Assembly (NCBI RefSeq): GCF_000001735.4
Contig: NC_003075.7
Location: forward strand, 8,495,001 to 8,559,000
From: Arabidopsis thaliana
Lineage: Eukaryota > Streptophyta > Magnoliopsida > Brassicales > Brassicaceae
Direction of reading: 5' to 3'
DNA length: 64,000 nucleotides
Positions 46,206-58,853 of the stretch are shown one piece after another; within the stretch, counting starts at the first letter, position 1; every line of letters starts with the position of its first letter. Under the pieces are notes generated by a model. It worked only from the letters and a program-made list of their open reading frames with translations. It was not told where the DNA came from and did not search any database. The position numbers and the translations under genes are program-made.

Positions 46206-46878
46206 TGCTACAACATGAGAGAAAATAAAAACTCTATTAGGAAATTACCCATTGTGGACCACAATTTGTGGTAGACCTATTATTATATCAGTACCAGTTC
46301 TTTAGTTTTCTTAAGTCTTGACTTACTATTGTTGTGAGCAGCAAAATAGTTGTTGTTACAAGTCCATTAATTATCGTGAGCAGCAAAATAGATATCGAGT
46401 CCGCGACATATGTTGAAATATCAAGGATTCTTAACAAAAGCGATCAATCCATTTGAATATAATTTGTGCATTAGAGAATTGAGTTAACGTAAACAAAGTT
46501 CAAGCGCTGGCGGCAGAACCTGATATTGCAGTAACATCATCATGTGTGCAAGTGGGGGATTAGTAATCTTCATCTTGCATAATCCTTGTTTTATACTTCA
46601 AGCTATGACCTATATATTTATTATTTATACATCCGATTCGAATATTAAGTTTGCTCCCGTGAATTAGAAGGAAGAGTACATAATATGTCACGTGATAATT
46701 ATTTTTCATCTTTACGTTTCTCATATGGTTCTCATTCAACGACTTTCCAAGTCGGACTATATATGTTTTTAATTATTAATCATATATAGAGACGCTCCTA
46801 CAAAACACATAAACATATAGGTGCATGCATATAAATGTAAATGTATTGTTGTCGTCTACTTCAATAACAACTCCATCA
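46206..46878. promoter_or_regulatory. Spacer SurE to AO1, including the AO1 promoter
   Basis: The right half holds the AO1 upstream region: a TCACGTGA G-box at 46688-46695 and TATA-like runs at about 46758-46764 and 46783-46790. The frame continues upstream of the AO1 ATG to 46825, but the signal peptide begins at 46879. A short repeat, GTTGTGAGCAGCAAAATAG / CGTGAGCAGCAAAATAG, occurs at 46334-46352 and 46375-46391. Confidence 0.5.
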
Positions 46879-49304
46879 ATGAACACATCAATACTTGCCA
46901 TACTTTTTCTCATACAATGTGTTTTCACTCTTGGTCTCCATTTCCACCCACTTGATCCCTTAACTCCCCAAGAAATCAACAAAACAAGCTTTATCGTCAA
47001 GAAATCTCATCTAGGCAACCTCAAAGATCTCACATTTCATTATCTCGACCTCGAAGAACCAAACAAGAGCCACGTCCTCCAATGGCTATCACCAAATCCC
47101 TCCAAGAAACCACCACCCCCACGTCGTCGCTCATTCGTCGTGGTTCGAGCCGGTGGTCAAACCTACGAGCTCATCATCGACCTAACCACGAGCAAGATTG
47201 CATCCTCCCGCATCTACACAGGCCATGGTTTCCCCTCATTCACATTCATAGAGCTTTTCAAAGCAAGCAAGCTTCCTCTAACTTACCCACCTTTCAAGAA
47301 ATCGATTCTCGATCGATCCCTAAACATCTCCGAGGTTTCTTGCATCCCTTTCACCGTTGGTTGGTACGGAGAAACCACCACGAGACGTGAACTCAAAGCC
47401 TCTTGCTTTTACAGAGACGGATCAGTCAACGTCTTCACAAGACCCATCGAAGGAATCACCGTAACTATAGACGTCGACTCAATGCAAGTCATCAAGTACT
47501 CCGACAGATTCCGAAAGCCTATCCCTGATAAAGAAGGTAACGACTTTAGGACTAAACACAGACCCTTCCCGTTCTTTTGCAACGTCTCCGACACAGGCTT
47601 CAAGATACTCGGCAATAGAGTCAAGTGGGCTAACTGGAAATTCCACGTCGGATTTACCGCAAGAGCGGGAGTAACTATATCGACGGCTTCGGTTCTTGAC
47701 CCGAGAACCAAAAGGTTTCGACGAGTGATGTATAGAGGGCACGTGTCAGAGACTTTTGTTCCGTACATGGACCCAACCTACGAATGGTACTACCGTACGT
47801 TCATGGACATTGGAGAGTTTGGTTTCGGGAGATCCGCCGTGAATCTGCAGCCACTCATTGACTGCCCGCAAAACGCTGCGTTTTTAGATGGGCACGTGGC
47901 CGGACCAGATGGGACAGCTCAGAAGATGACCAATGTGATGTGTGTATTCGAGAAAAACGGTTACGGTGCTTCTTTTAGACACACCGAGATTAATGTTCCA
48001 GGACAAGTGGTAAACTTACAAAATACAGATTACTAAATGATTTGTTTACGTTTCTAGGAACTTTGATTAGTTACTTTAATTAATTTTTGCAGATAACAAG
48101 TGGGGAAGCTGAAATAAGTTTAGTGGTTAGAATGGTGGCCACACTTGGAAACTATGATTACATAGTGGATTGGGAATTTAAAAAGAATGGAGCCATCAGA
48201 GTTGGGGTACTGTTTACTTCATGTTCTCTTTAATATAGTATTTAACTTTTTGGATTGATACAATTGTTTTGAAATCCAGACCAACCTGGCCAGTTTTGAC
48301 CTGTAAAGATTCTTTAACATATGTTATAATTTTTTCAAGTGAACTCAGTTTGATTTTCGTTTGAGAATTTTAAAAGAAATGGAGCCATCAGAGCTGGGGT
48401 ATAGTTTATATATTAGCATGGTCTTTCATTTTTTATACATAATAAAGTATTCAAGTATATCAATCTTAATATATATGTAGGTGGATTTGACTGGAGTTTT
48501 AGAAGTAAAAGCGACATCGTACACTTCAAACGATCAAATAACGGAGAACGTATACGGTACACTGGTGGCGAAGAACACTATCGCCGTTAACCACGACCAT
48601 TACCTAACGTACTACTTGGACCTCGACGTTGACGGTAACGGCAATTCCTTGGTGAAAGCCAAACTCAAAACGGTAAGAGTAACGGAAGTTAACAAAACGT
48701 CTTCTCGGAGGAAGAGTTACTGGACGGTCGTTAAAGAGACGGCGAAAACGGAAGCTGACGGTAGAGTTCGACTCGGCTCGGATCCGGTTGAGCTGTTAAT
48801 AGTAAACCCGAACAAGAAGACGAAAATAGGAAATACAGTTGGTTACCGGCTGATACCGGAACATTTACAAGCCACTTCGCTTTTAACCGATGATGATTAC
48901 CCCGAGTTAAGAGCCGGTTACACGAAATATCCGGTTTGGGTGACCGCCTATGACCGGTCCGAGAGATGGGCCGGTGGGTTTTATAGTGATCGGAGCCGTG
49001 GCGATGACGGTTTAGCTGTATGGAGTAGTAGGTAATTAATTTAAAGTAAAAATAATTAATCTAAAGTTTAAAATTATTTTTCATAGTAAGTAATTTTTTT
49101 TTTTGGTTTATTAAGGAATAAATTTGTGGTTTGTTATATGGGAACAGGAACAGAGAGATAGAGAACAAAGACATAGTGATGTGGTACAACGTTGGGTTTC
49201 ATCACATTCCATACCAAGAGGATTTTCCGGTTATGCCAACTCTTCACGGTGGTTTTACTCTTCGGCCTTCAAATTTCTTCGATAACGATCCTTTGATTGG
49301 GTAA
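46879..49304 (+). CDS. AO1: Copper amine oxidase AO1
   Basis: Exons 46879-48009, 48093-48206, 48481-49031 and 49148-49304 give 650 residues. A signal peptide ([19 protein letters not shown]) sends it to the apoplast. The catalytic domain carries the tyrosine converted to topaquinone in LGNYDYIVD (Tyr398), the catalytic Asp in TFMDIGEFG, copper ligands in [11 protein letters not shown] (His-x-His) and in [11 protein letters not shown]. The enzyme oxidises primary amines such as putrescine to aldehyde, ammonia and hydrogen peroxide; AO1 is known from root xylem and cap. The second intron contains a diverged copy of the end of exon 2 with its donor site. The upstream ATG at 46825 is in frame but would bury the signal peptide. 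Confidence 0.97.
48170..48440 (+). repeat. Duplicated exon-2 end and donor inside AO1 intron 2
   Basis: The stretch 48170-48240 (end of exon 2, donor GGGGTA and first bases of intron 2) recurs at about 48362-48440 with the same order: AATTTxAAA, GGAGCCATCAGAG, then TGGGGTA. Spacing is 192 bp. The copy has lost the upstream exon part. Confidence 0.85.
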
Positions 49305-50516
49305 ATACGGTCTTAGACAAACAAACTGATGGCTTATGTATTGATTGACTTATGTTACGTCAAACATATGATCATTGAAAAAACAATTTTTAGCCTTGTG
49401 ACTAAGTTATTAATTTGATTTTGATTATTATGTCTTGAATGTATTAATTTCTTATGTTTTGAATGGTTTAGTTAATTAGCTTTGATGCTTTTTTTGGTTC
49501 AATACTTGTGATTCACTTATTTCTCAATTTTCAAGTTGGTCGTGCCATCGGCAAAATCCTTTCATTGTAACACCAAAACGTCGATAAATTTAATGAAATT
49601 TGGTTAAATTAGAATCGACCCACACGGTTGTATGAGTTTGTTGGTATATTTTATTATTCTAATTATTATTATTTCTTTTTTTTAAAAAATAAATAAGAAG
49701 ATGATTTAATTAAACTATAGTTTAAAATTTTATCTATAACAATACTATATAATATATGAGTTGAACCGATTAAATGTGATATTGGTTTTTGTAATAGTAA
49801 AAAATAATAAAAATGTTAAAAATGATAATAGTAGCGATAATATTATATAACTAACTAAAAATATTTTCTATTATTTTTTCCTAAAAAAACTTTTTTTAAC
49901 TGTAACAAATTTTTAAATTTACTCAATTTTATCGTAAAAATAGAAAATGGCACGTTGTACGGATCCTAATCAAACTATACTTTGTTTTTTTTTGTGTGTA
50001 TGTGAAAATCATGGTTTTAAGTTCGTTAAATTCGCATACTTTCCAGATGTCCGGTTCAACCGATCTAACCGAAACCAAGCAAGAACGAAATGGGCTTTAA
50101 AGCCCAGTGAACCAATCAATGAATGTAGAGGAACGAGAGTTTTTCTGAACTCTGTTAAATTTCGTTTGCGTCTTCTTTCCATTCTCTGAATTCCTTCCAT
50201 ATCTCTCTCTGTGTGTCTTCTACAAAGACCAGATCTCTCATCTGTGTTTTGTTGGTTTATCTCGACCAAAGCCCACACGTCACGTTACGTTAGGTTACAA
50301 AACAAGTTTTTTCCCTTATAAAAAAAACATTGATAAAATCGAAAAATCAATTCCTATTTTGTTTCCAAAGCAAATCTATATATCTATTACCCATCTCGAA
50401 TTCGACCGAACCCATGTTCTAATCTCCTTCGCAACATTGGAAATCTATTTTAAAAATCCGTTGAGATATAGTTATATAAGTAGTTTGGTGACTCAATTAG
50501 GTTTACACACAAAGAC
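49305..50516. other. AT-rich spacer between AO1 and KMS1
   Basis: 1.2 kb without a supported gene. 49620-49930 is extremely AT-rich. The frames at 49947-50189 (plus) and 50009-50278 (minus) are mutually antisense and show no domain. The last 300 bp, with CT-rich stretches near 50170-50230, likely form the KMS1 promoter and leader. Confidence 0.5.
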
Positions 50517-52722
50517 ATGGGATCGGCTGGTGTAGCGAGTTCTTCTTCTGATGTTGCGATCTCAGGCAAGTTTCTTCTTTTTGTTTTTGGGTTTTCGATT
50601 TTTGACCTTTTATCAATTAGATTTCATCTCAATTCGTTCATATCATGGATACAAATTATGAATTCGAGATCTGAATCACAGCTTTTGATTTGTTTTGTGT
50701 TGTTTTGTTGATGTGAATCGATTAGTGATGTTGGATTAGCGATCAATCTTATAGCTTAATTTGTATTAAGGTGATGTAGGAGAAAGGCTTAACCTTTGTT
50801 GAAATAGGAGGGAGACCCACATTGTATGGGACTAATGTAATCTGTGTGTTATAAAACTTGCAGCTTTGCGTGAGAAGCATGAGAAGGAAGTAGAGAATCT
50901 AACATTAACGACACAACCTTTGAATACATTGAAGTTGTTTGTTGAGGCTACTATTCAGTACATCAAGCGATCCATATCGTATCTATTGGCTCATGGAGGT
51001 TGGTTTATACTGATAACCACTTTGTTAGTGGTATCTGGTGGTTTGCTTGTTACTGTTGATGGACCTCATGGCAAGGTATAAATCGTTTCGACTTTCCTGG
51101 ATTGTATTTTGATATAAAGAAGGGTCTAAGTCTAACACATGTGTATTTATTGTTACAGCATGTTGAAGAAGTATTAGAGTATGTCCGATATGGCTTGTGG
51201 TGGATAGCACTTGGTGTTGCATCTTCTATTGGTCTTGGTTAGTCACTCAAATAGCGTAGTGTTCTTTCGCATTTACGAAGCAATTAACATTAGTCTTACT
51301 ACTTCTATCTTCTTGTATAGGATCTGGTCTCCATACTTTCGTTCTCTATTTGGGTCCGCACATTGCTTTGTTCACTCTAAAAGCAACGCTATGTGGTCGA
51401 GTTGATCTAAAATCTGCACCATATGATACAATACAGTTGAAAAGGGTTCCTTCATGGCTTGATAAATCTTGTTCGGAATTCGGTCCTCCTTTAATGATAT
51501 CAGCTGCTGGATCGCGTGTGCCTCTTACCAGCATATTGCCACAAGTCCAGTTGGAGGCAATCTTATGGGGTATTGGGACGGCTCTTGGGGAGCTTCCTCC
51601 ATATTTCATCTCAAGGGCAGGTTTGTATACTGATTCTCTCTATATATTTCTCTTTGATTTGTGTAGTCGTCCATGCATGTGCATAGGTCTCGGTTGTTTA
51701 TTGTGTTGTTTGCTTTTTCTATTTTTCCAGCTAGTATATCTGGGAGCACAGTGGATGGAATGGAAGAATTAGATGGTTCCTCCACTGAAGATAGCGGATT
51801 TATGGCAACTCACCTGAACCGTGTTAAGCGTTGGTTATTAACCCATTCACAGCACTTGAACTTCTTCACTGTCTTGGTTCTTGCTTCGGTTAGTATGCAT
51901 CCTCCAATTTACTTTACCTTCTGCAGTAGCAAATGGATTATGACCGTATTTACTGTGTCATATAATATCTTTTGCTTTCTAGGATTCAATGATCAGGACC
52001 TTACCATTACTCACTGCTTCGATTTGATTGTAGGTTCCAAATCCTTTGTTTGACCTCGCTGGAATAATGTGTGGACAATTTGGCATTCCGTTTTGGGAAT
52101 TCTTCCTGGCGACCTTAATCGGAAAGGCGATCATCAAAACTCATATACAGGTTCAGAACCTCGTGTCTCATAGATACTAGTTTAACACCCAAATGGTTTT
52201 TTAACTTTGTTTCTTATGTGCTTGTTTCTCCTTTTTCGTAATGTAGACGATATTTATCATCTGCGTTTGTAATAACCAACTGCTTGACTGGATGGAGAAC
52301 GAACTGATCTGGATACTTAGCCATGTCCCGGGATTGGCTTCTATGTTGCCTGGACTCACAGCCAAACTCCACGCCATGAAAGAAAAGTATATTGATGCAC
52401 CATCTCCTGTTCCATCTCACATCAAGGTAAACAACCTTTCGCTATCCCGCTACATTCTTTATAAACTTTACGCATTTCCTACTTTGTAAGTACGAAGTTT
52501 TTCACTATGTAATTCAAGCTTTTACAAAAGATCAACTGAATTTGCGTTCTTTTTGATCTTGAGTAGGTGAAAAAGTGGGATTTTTCGTTTGCATCGATCT
52601 GGAACGGGATAGTATGGCTCATGCTCCTCAACTTTTTCGTGAAGATTGTGACAGCAACTGCACAGAGACACTTGAAGAAGAAGCAAGAGAAAGAAATGGC
52701 TACTTTGACTCATTCAGATTGA
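50517..52722 (+). CDS. KMS1: ER membrane protein KMS1 (VMP1 / SNARE-associated family)
   Basis: Exons 50517-50565, 50864-51075, 51159-51237, 51321-51620, 51731-51888, 52034-52150, 52247-52426 and 52567-52722 give 416 residues. It is a multi-pass membrane protein. Clear helices include [17 protein letters not shown] (about 62-78) and the [16 protein letters not shown] segment. The VTT/SNARE-associated core [12 protein letters not shown] ... [18 protein letters not shown] follows, with later helices in [11 protein letters not shown] and [11 protein letters not shown]. The C-terminus is lysine-rich (KKKQEKEM). KMS1 is reported to act in early secretory traffic from the ER. Intron 1 begins with GC (TCAG|GCAAGT); the nearest GT alternative creates an early stop. 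Confidence 0.96.
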
Positions 52723-53768
52723 TAAAATCTCCCACAATCTTTCTTCCTCATGCTCCAACATCAAAACAGACACTATCCAGATTTGAGTTGAAGGGCCAAC
52801 AAACAAAAAATGTCTTCTCATCTTCTCATCTTGTCACATTGATTCCGGTGGGACTGTTCTGTGTAGGAAATTGGGATTATGAGATTGCAGGAGGTTTATT
52901 TTTGTTCCTGTGATTCCATAGAGAAGGTTCTGTAGGAACAAGTACTCAGAAAAGAAAAACGCATTAATTGCTAATTTGGTACTGTTACCAAATTAAATCT
53001 AGTGTAAGCTTATTTTGTTCTATGCTTAGTTCCAATTATTTGTTATTTTTTTTCACTGTTAATATGAGCAAATGAGTCTACCAAATACAGCAAAACTACA
53101 AAGAGATAAAGTTATAGAAACTGAGCCCCAACAAACATTACAGAGGTAATGCTACATTCAGATACAAAAAGCTCATTTAACCAACTTGGGGAACCTGACG
53201 AAATATATGATTGCCAAAGATCCTCTCTAGTCGCACTTCGAGCTATATAAGAAAAGCTCTCCAAACATGGCCAAGCAGCAAAACTTATGATTTTATTCAA
53301 GTTCAGGCTCTTCATACTTTCCATTGCCCATTTCCACTCTCCACAGGAATAGGATTGAAACAAAGGAACTTCTGCTTCTGCTATGAGTTCCAGTTATTAG
53401 TTCCTTCTCATATTACTACTGAAATAATGTTTCAGTGCCATCTTTTGTATCCAGATAGTTCTTAGCAGCTTATGCAGATATGATAAAGGTTGACTTTAGG
53501 AGAAGTCTAGTTCAACTAACAAAAATACCCAGCTAAAATTCAGTTTTTGAGATTACTTTATCACATAGTAAGAAAGATATTACCAGAAACATGAGTCAAT
53601 ACACAAACGAACTAGATAATAGAAATCAAACCACCAGCAAGAGATAGAAATATAGGTTTAGAAAAACACACAACTAAGACTCGTAAGAGTTTCGAGCCCC
53701 CATTCATCACAACACGAGATAATAGAGAAAAACCCAACACAAAATCCAATTTTTAAGAAACATTCTTC
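52723..53768. other. Convergent 3' region KMS1 / TUA6 with an unexplained open segment
   Basis: The region holds the converging 3' UTRs. In its middle, on the minus strand from about 53400 to 53112, there is an open stretch of about 97 codons with a balanced amino-acid composition (e.g. SFAAWPCLESFSYIA, SGSPSWLNELF). It matches nothing I recognise. Confidence 0.5.
53112..53402 (-). pseudogene. Possible gene fragment or small unknown frame
   Basis: The minus-strand frame reads LELIAEAEVPLFQSYS... to ...TSVMFVGAQFL before a stop, about 97 codons. The first ATG is at 53363 and would give 83 residues. It is less AT-driven than the surrounding sequence and has several Trp and Cys. It lies about 390 bp after the KMS1 stop and 366 bp before the TUA6 stop. 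It could be a relic exon of an unrelated gene, an orphan small gene, or chance. No homologue is recognised. Confidence 0.3.
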
Positions 53769-55469
<1,701 letters not shown>

Positions 55470-55502
55470 TTATCCCATCTGTATGTAACGGCAGGTATAT
55501 TA

Positions 55503-55508
55503 CACGTG
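55503..55508. promoter_or_regulatory. Palindromic TACACGTGTA (G-box) upstream of TUA6
   Basis: The ten-base palindrome TACACGTGTA at 55501-55510 lies about 185 bp upstream of the TUA6 ATG. Its core is a G-box; use here is inferred. Confidence 0.4.
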
Positions 55509-55756
55509 TAATGATGTAATTGGGTTGTTGTTAAAACCACGATTTGTTGTTATTCTCGTGAGCTGTGTATTTTATAATTTTGGAATTTTTGAAAAGCAAA
55601 ATCCCTTGAATTGCGTGGAACTTAACCGGAATTTTAACTGGAATTGAACCGTATCAGACCATTATTTAGGACTGAACCAAAGTGTATCAGATAAGTAATT
55701 TCCATTGTATGTTTGAACTTGCAATCAATCTTCAGGGAAATGATAAATCGATATAC

Positions 55757-56190
55757 AATAAAACCTCTATAAATTAATAATGTTGGGACCGCGAAATTTT
55801 ATTAATTTAGAGAGGTATTAATTTATCGATAAATTAATATTTATTAATTTATACAGACATTTTCCTAATTTGGTAACTTTTAAAATTGTTTTATAAGATT
55901 TCTTTCATTGTAGAAAATATATATTTAGAACCAGTTACAAGTAAAACATAATAATAATGTTTAGAAAACAACACCAAAAATTTTGATACAATAAAATATG
56001 AAAATTATACTCAAACAAAGAACAAATATGAATTTAAGCAAAAAAAATTTTAAAATATATTTTAAAGAAATTCTTTTACATATAATATATATATAGTTAA
56101 TATATTTATACAATTATTAATTTATGATATTGATGAGACCATACATTCACATCAAACTTTCAGAAAAATTATTATCTTATTAATTTATCG
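55757..56190. mobile_element. Possible small non-autonomous DNA element relic
   Basis: The segment starts with a CTCTATAAATTAATAATG-like end and contains several inverted copies of TAAATTAATAA / TTATTAATTTA. It finishes near 56173-56185 with CTTATTAATTTATCG, roughly the inverted counterpart of the start. It is extremely AT-rich and has no gene. The CTCTATAAATTAATA motif recurs in Brassicaceae spacers as far as I recall. The element class was not determined. Confidence 0.35.
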
Positions 56191-56355
56191 TGTTCAAGGT
56201 CGGTCTTAAAAAATTTATGAAACGCACTCTGAATATTTGAAGTATCACAGTTTAGTACCTTAACTTTTGTTGTTTAGTTAAAAAAGTCATCACATCCTAA
56301 AAAGTGGTGTAAAAAATTAGCAAATTTCGCAGACACGTGAAATCGGATCCAATCG

Positions 56356-58368
56356 ATGATTCCGGCGAGGAGGTTTCTCTTATCTCCATTTGTCGGCGTC
56401 ACGTTTATCGTCGTTCTCGTCTCTCTCTACTTCAGATCTTCCTTCAAGTCTCCACAACACCAAGTACCAACTGCTCTTCTTTCTAACTAACTTCCCTGTT
56501 CTGAAAATTCCAAACAGACACGAGCTTAGCTGGAATTCAAAATCTCTATTTAGCTTCTGCTACTTTTTGATTGAATTATACAGGGTCTTCTATAGCCAAT
56601 GAAGTTTGTCTCTGTGGTTGTTATGTATGGGTCTTGAGTTTAATTAGAATTGAAATAGATAAACCAATGTTATGATGATGTCTCATGTCTTTGATTTGAT
56701 GGTTTGTTTGTGTTTCAGTATCAAAAGAGGTTATTTTCTGCTGAAGAATTGGCATTGTATAATGGTACTGATGAAACATTACCTATACTCTTAGGGATTC
56801 TTGGGTGAGTTCTTTTCCTTCCTTCTGCTGTCAGGTTTTTGAAAGTAAACGCATATGTTAACAACTTGTGAACTGAGTATTCAGATCTGTGTTCGATGTG
56901 ACGAAAGGAAAATTTCATTACGGTAGTGGAGGAGGGTACAACCATTTTGCTGGAAGGTTTGTTTTGTTAAAAATTATGTGGAGAGATTCTCATATGTTCT
57001 TCTATCTTCTTCTTGTTAATCTTTCATGTTTGTAGCTGATGGGAAGTGTTTTTCCATGTCATTCTTTCGCTCAGAGACGCTTCTCGTGCATTTGTTTCTG
57101 GCAACTTTACAGGTACGAATCGTTTGCTGCATCCTAATCACCATGCCTGTTTGATCCAGATAAATTTGTGGAAAATTTTGTAGTATATTATGGTCTTTGC
57201 TTCTGTTAGTACTTATGGACATTGGCATGACATCCTCGAAAAAAATGAGATTTCATTCTCTTTTCTTGCTAATGTTATGAGGAAATTTTCTGTGTTCCTC
57301 CCATTACACATCTTTGAATCCTCATAAACAATATTAGTCATGCGTGAAGAAGTCAGAATTATCCAAACTTTGTAGCTATTTGGAGAATATTATACATCAA
57401 GTCCCTGAAATCTGTGGAAACTTCTCATTTGTGTGCTATGATTATTTTCTTGTACAGGAGATGGACTTACAGATTCGTTACAAGGGTTATCTAGCAGTGA
57501 GGTAATGTTTTTTTAGCTCCATATATCTCATCAATGAAATTATAGAAACGTCTAAAGTAGTCTTTGATCTTGCCATTGTGCCAGATGTGCTTATTTCTTC
57601 ATAACTATTACTTTCTAAGATATTGAAGTAGCATATAGTTTGTTAACTGTTTGATATTCTATAACTCCGATTATGTTTAGTTACATGTTTGATATGGCTT
57701 GACAAAGATTTCTTGTCCGCAGGTGAAGAGCATTGTTGACTGGCGAGGTTTCTACTCCAGGACCTACACGTAATTTATTACTTTTATGTTTAATTCACAC
57801 AATAGAAAGCTGATGCATAGTTAAACTAAGAAGGTGGTGTATGGATAATACATTGCTCACCTTAATCCTTGTATTATATGGTCCTCTTGGTTTGGTTCTC
57901 AGCTTTTAATTTGTGATCAACAGTCCTGTTGGGAAGCTTGTTGGGCGGTACTACGATAGCCAAGGGAATCCAACTAAACACCTTAAAGGAGCTGAAGCAA
58001 AAGCCTCCAGAGGTGCACAACTCATGGAGAAACAGAAGACTGAAGAAGCCAAGCAATCGAATTGCAACTCACGATGGAGTCAAGATGAAGGTGGAGAGGT
58101 AGAAACTCTTGTTATCTTCTATCAATCCGGTTTATAGGGGAGAGAACTATAACGTATTAGTGAATACTTGATGGGACTAAAAGCATAAGCTATTATGCAG
58201 GTTTGGTGTGATGTTGGAGTGCCAAGACTGGTACAAAGACCTTTGGAGATAGCAATAACTGGCTCGATGAGCAAACGCTGTGCTTGCTTTGAGGAAGACC
58301 AACTTGATCAGTCTGGCTTGGAGATCTATAAAGACTGTGAACCTCTTGCCAAGACTTGCAGGGTTTGA
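56356..58368 (+). CDS. MAPR4: Membrane-associated progesterone-binding-type cytochrome b5-like protein
   Basis: Exons 56356-56463, 56719-56804, 56885-56956, 57075-57112, 57458-57501, 57723-57769, 57924-58098 and 58201-58368 give 245 residues. An N-terminal transmembrane anchor (about 8-26: LLSPFVGVTFIVVLVSLYF) precedes a cytochrome-b5-like heme/steroid-binding domain. That domain shows FSAEELALYNGTDETLPILL, GSVFDVTKGKFHYG and GRDASRAFVSGNF, the usual MAPR order. A long C-terminal part with conserved WCDVGVPRLVQ and several Cys follows. Family members bind heme and modulate cytochrome P450 partners at the ER; the substrate here is unknown. All splice sites are GT-AG and the exons are short. 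Confidence 0.94.
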
Positions 58369-58853
58369 ATATGATTCACGAGACTTGTCTTAACAAGTTT
58401 GCAAATTGCAATAGCTAGTTCTTTCGTAGCCTTGTACTCTTGTATACCACATAGAATTCTTTATGATTTTGTATGGATGCATTGCGTGTAGTTTATGTGT
58501 AACTAAATTAAAACGGCGAATAGTTCTAAATACTATGGGTATTTTGGTTACACACCCTGCAGTTTTTGCTTTTGCGTCAACAGATTGCGGATTGCGTAGT
58601 TTGTGTACTGAATTTAAACGGCAATCAGTTCTAGAATCTTACGGAGTAATTTAATAACACAGAGTGCCGTTTGAATTTTCGTCGATAGACTGCATGTCAT
58701 GTAATGAGGAACTCTGGGCGCTTCTTTGTTGAAAATTTGGCGGTAGCTTCTTCAGGGTTACTAAATTTTGAAATCTAATTTCTTCAGGAAATTAGCTAAT
58801 CGGAGAATCAATAGGCGAAATTAAGAGTAATCTCCGTCGCCGTCACTGGAAAA
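58369..58853. repeat. Spacer MAPR4 to FANCD2 with a two-copy tandem repeat (about 110 bp)
   Basis: Copies at about 58481-58590 and 58591-58700 share, in order, ATTGCGTxTAGTTTxTGTGTAxT, AAATTxAAACGGC, CAGTTCTA / TAGTTCTA, TACxG, AACACA / ACACACC and GTTTTTGC / GTTTGAATTTTCGTC. They diverge by perhaps a fifth. The second copy ends about 150 bp before the FANCD2 ATG, so it lies in the FANCD2 promoter. Confidence 0.75.
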
